Source: Candidatus Gastranaerophilales bacterium
GTDB taxonomy: Bacteria > Cyanobacteriota > Vampirovibrionia > Gastranaerophilales > Gastranaerophilaceae
Direction of reading: 5' to 3'
Length of the DNA: 39,587 bases
NCBI GenBank assembly: GCA_944324235.1
Contig: CALUVN010000018.1
Location: 1 to 39,587, forward strand
The notes beneath the pieces were generated by a model. The model searched no databases, was not told the origin of the DNA, and saw nothing but the letters and a program-made list of their open reading frames with translations. This document shows, piece by piece, positions 33,922 to 39,587 of the stretch; position 1 is the stretch's first letter, and every line of letters starts with the position of its first letter. The translations under genes and the position numbers were made by a program.

Positions 33922-34322
33922 GAATGAATCTGAAATGTGCATTTTGTACAGTGCGCTTTAGGATGTAAAACTAAATTATCTTCTAAATCATACATTCTGG
34001 CAATCCTTGTAACCAGCGGCGCTCCGCATTGAGGACATTTTAGTCCGCCGGCTCCGTTTAAGATGAGTTCCTTCAGGCTTTCTATAATTTCTAATGATAC
34101 AGATTTGTTAGAAAAATCTTTTTCCAGCTTTTTTATCTCTTCAGGATTACATCTCAAACCTTTTGCCAGACTTTGACGTATTGTAACCGGCAAAAATAAT
34201 TCTTTGCCTGACTCTATGTCTTCTATCAATTCAAGGTCAAGATTACAGGTCATTGCCAACCCTCGCGGGGAAAGGCCGAGCTTATCTCTTTTTTGCTGTA
34301 CAAATTGTGCTAATGTTTTCAT
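33918..34322 (-). CDS. XRE-like helix-turn-helix protein with zinc ribbon
   Basis: A 134-residue protein that is probably a regulator. Residues ~1-65 form an XRE-like helix-turn-helix (FVQQKRDKLGLSPRGLAMTCNLDLELIEDIESGK). A helical linker leads to two CxxC pairs, LKCPQCGAPL and HCTKCTFQ, that should bind zinc. No ribosome site is obvious before the ATG at 34322. The strong hairpin just upstream belongs to the preceding gene. It does not resemble a toxin-antitoxin partner, and the neighbouring GNAT gene is convergent. Confidence 0.78.
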   Translation of the reverse strand: MKTLAQFVQQKRDKLGLSPRGLAMTCNLDLELIEDIESGKELFLPVTIRQSLAKGLRCNPEEIKKLEKDFSNKSVSLEIIESLKELILNGAGGLKCPQCGAPLVTRIARMYDLEDNLVLHPKAHCTKCTFQIHS

Positions 34323-34336
34323 AGTTTTTATTATAT

Positions 34337-34372
34337 AACAAAAGCTCTCTTTTTTGAAAGAGAGCTTTTGTT
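34337..34372 (-). terminator. Terminator of the 34402 gene
   Basis: AACAAAAGCTCTCTTT and AAAGAGAGCTTTTGTT form a perfect 16-bp stem with a TTTG loop, 30 nt after the stop of the minus-strand gene. Confidence 0.9.
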
Positions 34373-34401
34373 GACATTTAAGAATATATTTATAATAGAG
34401 A

Positions 34402-35556
34402 TTATTCTTCTATATCTTCCGGTTTTTCACCAAGCTTGACAGAGATATCAGACCATCTCCACATAAGTTCTTCACCCGGCATTGGACCATACGGTTCAAA
34501 GAAGAATACTGATTGAGGCTCATCGCCAGGTCTGATTGAACCTTTATCTACATCCTGACCGTTTGTAATGTCTCTGCGCAACAGAATTCCATTACCTTTT
34601 GTTAATGTTGTTTCTTTATCAAGTCTGTAACCGTCTGCTGTTGATGGTTTTTGTGAAGCACTTCCGCGAGGAACTTTGTGTTCTAAGTATAAACCGCCGT
34701 TTTGAGATTTAGAAATTCCTAATTCTCCGTAAGTCATGTTTTTACCAGGAACGATTGCTTCTTCCTCATCATCCCATCCGTATGTTGTTCTGTCATAAAC
34801 AGGTTTTTCTTCAGATGATTTTTTACCCTTGAGGTCATATACATTCAGAGCATTATTCCATTCATCTTTACCTATCATACGGGTGATGATATCGCCTTGT
34901 CCTTCTGTGTTAATTCCTACTTCTTCCATCATATCTTTCATAATATCAAATACTTCGGAATCATATTTTCTTGGAACATAAACGGTGTCACCAGGAATGT
35001 AAATAGGATATTGGATAGTATCATGTTTTACAATTGTATCAGTTTTTGGAATGTATACAGTATCAGTTTTCGGCACAAATACGGTATCTACCTTTGGTAT
35101 GTAAATAGTATCATTTTTACCAGGGATAACAATAGTATCTGTTTTATTCACATATATTGTATCAGTTTTAGGTATATAGATAGTATCATTTTTACCAGGA
35201 ACTTCTACATAAGTTGTATCGTGAATAATTTTATCCATCCATACGGTATCAGGTTTTTGCCATACAGGGAAGTATAAGGTATCTTTTGGATTATGAATAT
35301 TGGTTATATCAGTAATATCAATATTTATATCATCATCGCAGCTTGTCATTACACCGCCTGCAATCGGTGTCATTAAAACAGCAAGAGCCATTGCTTTTGT
35401 TGCTTTAGAAAAAGCGTTGTTAGATACGTTATTTTCAGGAGTGTTTTTTCTTACTCCTGCAGGATTTGTTTGTGTTGTTGCCGGTTTATTGTTCTTATTT
35501 GTTTTGTTAGAACGAAAACCTTGAAAGCTTACATTGCTTATCGCATTAATTGGCAT
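34402..35556 (-). CDS. DTIYIPKTDTIYV-repeat surface-type protein, paralogue 1
   Basis: A 384-residue protein. The N-terminus MPINAISNVSFQGF has F-Q-G at residues 11-13. A hydrophobic segment, AMALAVLMTPIAGGVMTSC, ends in a lipobox-like Cys at residue 73 followed by DDDIN. Residues ~95-200 are a tandem array of ~9-residue DTIYIP/KTDTVYV units. The C-terminal ~180 residues form a domain shared with the 37580 protein (YDSEVFDIMKDMMEEVGI; GWDDEEEAIVPGKN). An excellent AAGGAGG lies 9 nt before the ATG. The repeat style and the acidic residues after Cys resemble Bacteroidetes surface lipoproteins. Lipidation is uncertain because the signal is internal. Confidence 0.8.
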   Translation of the reverse strand: MPINAISNVSFQGFRSNKTNKNNKPATTQTNPAGVRKNTPENNVSNNAFSKATKAMALAVLMTPIAGGVMTSCDDDINIDITDITNIHNPKDTLYFPVWQKPDTVWMDKIIHDTTYVEVPGKNDTIYIPKTDTIYVNKTDTIVIPGKNDTIYIPKVDTVFVPKTDTVYIPKTDTIVKHDTIQYPIYIPGDTVYVPRKYDSEVFDIMKDMMEEVGINTEGQGDIITRMIGKDEWNNALNVYDLKGKKSSEEKPVYDRTTYGWDDEEEAIVPGKNMTYGELGISKSQNGGLYLEHKVPRGSASQKPSTADGYRLDKETTLTKGNGILLRRDITNGQDVDKGSIRPGDEPQSVFFFEPYGPMPGEELMWRWSDISVKLGEKPEDIEE

Positions 35557-35596
35557 GTGTTGTAACCTCCTTAACTACTTGTGTGTATGATTATAC

Positions 35597-35654
35597 TAAA
35601 AAGAAACATAATTTTCTTTGCTAGTAATTTTACCAAAAAAAATATGTTTCTTTT
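35597..35654. repeat. 12-bp inverted repeat at the 35556 promoter
   Basis: AAAAGAAACATA (35597-35608) and TATGTTTCTTTT (35643-35654) are perfect complements 34 nt apart. A minus-strand -10-like TATAAT (35588-35593) lies beside it. It is a candidate operator pair. Confidence 0.5.
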
Positions 35655-35769
35655 AAAAGTATTGATATTAGCTGTTTTTAAGGATAAATTTCGTTTTTAC
35701 AAAACGTTACAATTAACATATAGAACAGACTCAATTTTAAGTAAGCAGACCGCAGTTACATAGTTTTAA

Positions 35770-36792
35770 CTATTCTGCGAGCTTTTCACGAACCAGACGT
35801 TCTATTTCGTTCAAAATATCCGGATTTTCCGATAAAAACTCTTTAGCTTTATCACGGCCCTGTCCTAATTTTTCATCATTAAAACTGAACCATGCACCTG
35901 CCTTTTTAACAATATCAAGATTTACTGCAACATCAAGAATATTACCGATTTTACAGATACCTTTACCAAAGATAATATCAAACTCTGCAGTTCTGAAAGG
36001 CGGTGCAACTTTATTTTTCAACACTCTGACTCTTACGTGATTACCCACATCGCCATCTTCACCTTTAACACCTTCAGTACGTTTAATTTCCATACGAACA
36101 GAGGCGTAATACTTCAGAGCGTTACCACCGGTTGTAGTTTCCGGATTTCCGTACATAACACCTATTTTCATTCTTAACTGGTTAATAAAAATTACTGTAG
36201 TATTAGTTTTGCCGATAACACCGGTCAGTTTTCTGAGAGCTTTTGACATCAAACGTGCTTGAAGTCCCATTTGCTGGTCTTCCATAGAACCTTCAATTTC
36301 TGCTTTTGGAACAAGAGCAGCAACTGAGTCAACGACTACAACATCAACAGCGCCTGAACGAACAAGTTCTTCTGTAATATCAAGAGCTTGTTCACCTGTA
36401 TCCGGCTGTGAAATTAATAAATCATCGACCTGAACACCTAAATTTCTTGCGTATTCCGGATCAAGAGCATGTTCTGCATCAACGAAAGCCGCAATACCGC
36501 CGCGTTTTTGGCATTCTGCAACAATGTGCTGAGCAAGAGTTGTTTTACCTGAACTTTCAGGACCATAGATTTCTATAATACGGCCGCGAGGAACTCCGCC
36601 GATTCCAAGAGCGACATCCAGAGCTAGTGAACCTGTTGGTATAGCGTCAACATTAACGGTTGTTTTGTCGCCCAATTTCATAATTGAGCCTTTTCCGTAA
36701 TCTTTTTCTATTTTTTCAATTGCTAATTTAAGCGCTTTACTTCTTTCATCAGAAGTATCAACTGATTGAGCTTCTTTTTCTTTTACTGCCAT
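35770..36792 (-). CDS. recA: Recombinase RecA
   Basis: RecA performs homologous strand exchange and stimulates LexA self-cleavage. At 340 residues it is standard length. Motifs are [11 protein letters not shown], the Walker A region [12 protein letters not shown] near residue 75, the [17 protein letters not shown] segment, [18 protein letters not shown] and the L2 loop [26 protein letters not shown] lies about 10 nt before the ATG. It follows the MerR-like gene by 32 nt and is probably cotranscribed with it. No internal intein or extension is present. Confidence 0.98.
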   Translation of the reverse strand: MAVKEKEAQSVDTSDERSKALKLAIEKIEKDYGKGSIMKLGDKTTVNVDAIPTGSLALDVALGIGGVPRGRIIEIYGPESSGKTTLAQHIVAECQKRGGIAAFVDAEHALDPEYARNLGVQVDDLLISQPDTGEQALDITEELVRSGAVDVVVVDSVAALVPKAEIEGSMEDQQMGLQARLMSKALRKLTGVIGKTNTTVIFINQLRMKIGVMYGNPETTTGGNALKYYASVRMEIKRTEGVKGEDGDVGNHVRVRVLKNKVAPPFRTAEFDIIFGKGICKIGNILDVAVNLDIVKKAGAWFSFNDEKLGQGRDKAKEFLSENPDILNEIERLVREKLAE

Positions 36793-36824
36793 TATTCAAA
36801 ATCCTTTTCGATATTATTTGTATC

Positions 36825-37322
36825 TTAATCCCAGCTGTGACGTTCTTTTTTTCTATAAAGTCCCAAGCCTACAGGTTTATATGCACTGAGATCATTTTTC
36901 AACTGGTAAATTTCTTTATTTAATGAAATAATTTTCTGTCTGAGGGTTTCATTATCTGTTTTACAACGGATTAATTCAACAACAACTTCATCCATGCCTT
37001 CCAATTTTTCATCTATCACACGGGAGATTGTTTCATTCAAATTCTTTTCCATATCCTGCAAGGAATTAAGAATACTCCTTACGGCGGAAACCTGTTTATT
37101 TTCGACAGGAGCTATCGGATTTGTTACTGCATTTTTCTGTGCCTGAACTTTTCTAAGGTTTTTAACTTCGTCATAAGAGAAGTATGTCTGACCTTTGTTG
37201 TTTTTACGAGGTAATATGGAGGCACGTTTGCATAACTCCACTATTTCTTTATTATCCGCATTCAATATATTTCTGACTTCTTGCGGTGATAAAGTTTTCT
37301 CCCTTAACTCTTGTTTTAACAT
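36825..37322 (-). CDS. MerR-like helix-turn-helix protein with coiled coil
   Basis: A 165-residue DNA-binding-type protein. Residues ~10-60 (LSPQEVRNILNADNKEIVELCKRASILPRK and QTYFSYDEVKNLRKV) have the MerR winged-helix layout. Residues ~85-150 form a coiled coil (SILNSLQDMEKNLNETISRVIDEKLEGMDE; DNETLRQKIISLNKEIYQLKNDL), probably for dimerisation. The tail is basic. GAGGG lies 9-10 nt before the ATG. It is the first gene of a transcript with recA, which suggests a role in DNA maintenance or recA control; that role is only inferred from position. Confidence 0.8.
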   Translation of the reverse strand: MLKQELREKTLSPQEVRNILNADNKEIVELCKRASILPRKNNKGQTYFSYDEVKNLRKVQAQKNAVTNPIAPVENKQVSAVRSILNSLQDMEKNLNETISRVIDEKLEGMDEVVVELIRCKTDNETLRQKIISLNKEIYQLKNDLSAYKPVGLGLYRKKERHSWD

Positions 37323-37388
37323 GTGTTTTATCCCTCAAACTTTTCCCATTTACATTCTAGTATTTATATACGAAAAAAACAAATAATT

Positions 37389-37402
37389 TTACAATGTTGT
37401 AA
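37389..37402. promoter_or_regulatory. Short palindrome in the recA-operon/37580 spacer
   Basis: TTACAA-TG-TTGTAA lies 67 nt before the MerR-like gene and 180 nt before the divergent gene. It may be an operator; a LexA role cannot be claimed from sequence alone. Confidence 0.35.
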
Positions 37403-37579
37403 CAAGACTTAATATATTGTTCTAAAGGGTATATAAAATTTCTTGCTTAACACTTCTTAATACAAAACAAAAAAAAGGCAATTCTTAAATTCAAATTTTT
37501 TTTATTAAAATATCACGGGGAAATTTAAAATTTCTAAAATTTATTGGGGAAACAAATCGAGGAAAAAAAGGAGATTATT

Positions 37580-39013
37580 ATGGCACTAAACGGAGTTAAT
37601 GGAGTTAGCACTCAACAAACACAGGCACAAACACAACCATTCAAGTTTTCATTCCAAAAGGAAACTGCAGCAGACAAACTTCAAAAGTTACTTGCTGAAC
37701 AAAAGAAAAAATATGATGCAATGACACCTGAACAAAAAGCAGAATATGATAAAAAAGCAGAAGCAGCATTGATGAAATCCATTGAAGAAGCTCAAGAAGC
37801 TAATAAAGAAAAAGGATTTTTCGGAAAAATAGCAGACAGTTTCAAAAAAGATTATAAAGACGTTGACAGCGTTGGTGATTTTGTTAAAGCAACAGTAAAC
37901 AGAGCAAACCGCTCAGGCGCAACAGCTATTCTCGGAGTAGGTTTAGGCTTACTTGGCGGCGCAGCACTTTTAAAAGGAGTTAAAGGACTTTCTGCAGCAT
38001 CAAAAACATTGGCAGCTGCATCTGTTCTTCCTGCTGCAGCAGTTATGACAAGCTGTTCTGACGATATTTTAAACGAAGACATAGATGTAACATGGAAAGA
38101 TGAAATCCCTGTAAAACCACGTACTATCACTAACACAGTTGAAGTTCCTGTTATAAAACACGATACAACTTATATTGACAAACCATATCCTGTACACGAT
38201 ACAATTTATGTAGACAAACCTCTTCCTGGGGATACAGTATATCTTCCTGGTGACACAATTTATGAAAAATTACCTGGTGATACAATCTACGTAGATAAAC
38301 CAATATATCTTCCTGGAGATACAGTATATCTCCCTGGCGAACCTATAATCGTTAAAGATACAGTATATGTACCACAACCAGCTGATACTATTACAATTGA
38401 AGTTCCGGGACCTGTAGTACACGATACAATTTATCAAACAATTACATTACCGCCTGATACAATCACAATGAGACCTGATTGGCACTCAGAAGTTAACTAC
38501 TACATCGACGATATGATGGATGAACTGGGTGTAAAAAAAGAAGGCGAAGGCGAATTCACAGAATCATTCGTAACTTATGATGAACATAACTCAAGAGTTG
38601 CTAAATACATTCTTGACCCTCAAGCATCCGCTAGAGACGGAAGCACACTGAGATACAACAGAACATTCATCAACTGGGATGATGAAGCCGGTACTATCAC
38701 TCCGGGCAAAAACGAAGAACACGGTAAAGTTGATGTATCCATCTCTGAAACAGGCGACGGCTTACACATCTTAGATCAAGGTCAAGGCGTACAAACAATG
38801 GATCTCAACAGAGAAGGAAATCTCTATATGGTTCAAAACAAAAGCGGTGAATCTACAAGCCCTTATGAACCAACACCGTTACTCCAAGAAGGCGGTTTCT
38901 TATCAAGAGGCGACTTTGAAAACTCCATCAAATGGAACTGGCAAACAGGTGCTATGGGTCACTTCACAAACGCAGTCAGAAAGAAAACCGACGCTCCTAT
39001 CAAAGGTGAATAA
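37580..39013 (+). CDS. DTIYVDKPxxLPGDTVY-repeat surface-type protein, paralogue 2
   Basis: A 477-residue paralogue of the 34402-35556 protein. The N-terminal ~110 residues are a charged helical region with FSFQK at residues 23-27. Two hydrophobic stretches follow (GATAILGVGLGLLGGAALL; TLAAASVLPAAAVMTSC). The second ends in the same VMTSC(S)DDI lipobox-like site at Cys159. Then come DTIYVDKP and LPGDTVYLPGDTIYE repeats and a C-terminal domain with NYYIDDMMDELGVKKEGEGE and NWDDEAGTITPGKNEEHGK, both recognisably shared with paralogue 1. AGGAG lies 7 nt before the ATG at 37580; a longer reading from 37544 lacks a site. Confidence 0.8.
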   Translation: MALNGVNGVSTQQTQAQTQPFKFSFQKETAADKLQKLLAEQKKKYDAMTPEQKAEYDKKAEAALMKSIEEAQEANKEKGFFGKIADSFKKDYKDVDSVGDFVKATVNRANRSGATAILGVGLGLLGGAALLKGVKGLSAASKTLAAASVLPAAAVMTSCSDDILNEDIDVTWKDEIPVKPRTITNTVEVPVIKHDTTYIDKPYPVHDTIYVDKPLPGDTVYLPGDTIYEKLPGDTIYVDKPIYLPGDTVYLPGEPIIVKDTVYVPQPADTITIEVPGPVVHDTIYQTITLPPDTITMRPDWHSEVNYYIDDMMDELGVKKEGEGEFTESFVTYDEHNSRVAKYILDPQASARDGSTLRYNRTFINWDDEAGTITPGKNEEHGKVDVSISETGDGLHILDQGQGVQTMDLNREGNLYMVQNKSGESTSPYEPTPLLQEGGFLSRGDFENSIKWNWQTGAMGHFTNAVRKKTDAPIKGE

Positions 39014-39035
39014 TAATCTCCCGATTATATATGAC

Positions 39036-39066
39036 AAAAAGCTCTCTAGTACTAGAGAGCTTTTTT
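39036..39066. terminator. Bidirectional terminator
   Basis: AAAAAGCTCTCTAGT and ACTAGAGAGCTTTTT form a 30-nt perfect palindrome followed by T. It separates convergent genes, the surface-type protein and rpmB. Confidence 0.93.
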
Positions 39067-39089
39067 ATTGGTAAATTTTAATCTTAACT

Positions 39090-39281
39090 CTAAACAGCCT
39101 TAACAACTTTGTTAGCTTTCAAACAAGAAGTACAAACTCTGATTCTTTTTGTTTGACCATTGATAACTGCTTTTACAGTTTGAAGGTTAGGTTCTTGAGT
39201 GTGTACAATTTGTTTATGTGAGAATGTTAATTTAGCTGCTTTAATCGGTGCTTTACCGCAGATTTCACAATGTTTTGCCAT
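39090..39281 (-). CDS. rpmB: 50S ribosomal protein L28
   Basis: A component of the large ribosomal subunit, 63 residues. MAKHCEICGKAP and RVCTSCLKANK give the two CxxC pairs of the zinc-binding (C+) form of L28, and VHTQEPNLQTVKAVINGQTKRIRVC is the conserved core. AAAAGG lies 7-8 nt before the ATG. A single gene. Confidence 0.97.
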   Translation of the reverse strand: MAKHCEICGKAPIKAAKLTFSHKQIVHTQEPNLQTVKAVINGQTKRIRVCTSCLKANKVVKAV

Positions 39282-39587
39282 GATTGATTTTCCTTTTCTA
39301 GCTAGTCGTATAATACAATGATATATTAAAAAACTATTTTTGCAAGTGCCATGTTAAATTTTGTGAATAATGAATGCTGAAGTCTTATTGTCTGATTTAC
39401 TTAATCCGACTATAAAAGAAAAATTATTTGAGGACAATAGCGTGAGTAGAGCGGGAGCGTGTCCCGAAAATGATTTTTATTTTAGGGTTTCAATTAACCC
39501 CTCACCCTACCCCTGTCTTGGATTTGCTCCACGCTCACGGAGACTCGACAAAAAGCCTGCGGCTTAGTAGTCTCGTTCCGTTCGCTA
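39282..39587. other. Gene-free end of window with a GC-richer repeat-like stretch
   Basis: From about 39440 the composition becomes GC-richer than the flanks: AGAGCGGGAGCGTGTCCCG, then a TTAGGG...ACCCCTCACCCTACCCC run and short hairpins such as GCCTGCGGC. A reading frame opening at 39370 (MNAEVLLSDLLNPTIKE) has no ribosome site and runs into this stretch. It may be the 5' end of a gene interrupted by a repeat, or chance. No other gene is supported here. Confidence 0.4.

Noticed and set aside
39370-39567. A 65-residue plus-strand gene at the window end
   Set aside because: No ribosome site, and most of it lies in the GC-richer repeat-like stretch. Its first ~24 codons could be a real gene start, so it is mentioned but not called.

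Overview
The window is low-GC (AT-rich) bacterial chromosome. It is probably from a gut Vampirovibrionia ('Melainabacteria'), order Gastranaerophilales. This is an inference. It rests on the fermentative ADP-forming acyl-CoA synthetase, on numerous proteins with an N-terminal NFQGKI/SFQG-like motif that I associate with this group, on a pilin-like fragment of the FTLAEVLITLGIIGVVAAL type, and on a tmRNA whose tag begins ANN and ends ALAA. Housekeeping anchors are secA, rpsP, recA, rpmB and ssrA.

Layout. 1-15.6 kb is core genome: secA; small lineage-type proteins, several with an N-terminal F-x-G/S motif; a large coiled-coil protein; a four-gene minus-strand group ending in an acetate/acyl-CoA synthetase (radical SAM, two NFQGKI proteins, synthetase); two membrane-protein genes; a decayed type IV pilin gene with a G10 tract; rpsP; and an orphan FliI-type ATPase. 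15.6-32.7 kb is an accessory island lying at the 3' end of ssrA. It starts with a truncated large serine recombinase and a candidate nuclease. It continues with a minus-strand block: WYL regulator, UvrD helicase fused to a RecB-type nuclease, AAA+ ATPase with a TPR/membrane partner, and a 1518-residue SF1 helicase with a Vsr/DUF559-like nuclease tail. Also present are a secreted 20-residue-repeat protein, a SAM-I riboswitch ahead of a zinc-ribbon gene, and a hipBA module. 32.7-39.6 kb returns to core genome: ssrA, a GNAT enzyme, an XRE/zinc-ribbon protein, two paralogous DTIY-repeat surface-type proteins flanking recA and its MerR-like partner gene, and rpmB.

How the genes may work together. 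The WYL regulator, the UvrD-RecB protein and the AAA/TPR pair look like one regulated defence module. The same long palindrome (AACAATRTGAC-N7-GTCGT...) overlaps the promoter regions of the UvrD-RecB gene and the AAA gene, and the WYL gene lies directly upstream of UvrD-RecB. The SF1 helicase-nuclease is adjacent but has its own extended -10 promoter placed 6 nt before its ATG, so it is predicted to be leaderless. The candidate nuclease at 17.2-18.0 kb has the same arrangement.

The island seems to have grown by repeated insertion at ssrA. Copies of the ssrA 3' end remain at 30391 and 32511, and three imperfect copies of another repeat sit at 18047, 30232 and 32350. Functions of the defence block are inferred from domains and context only.
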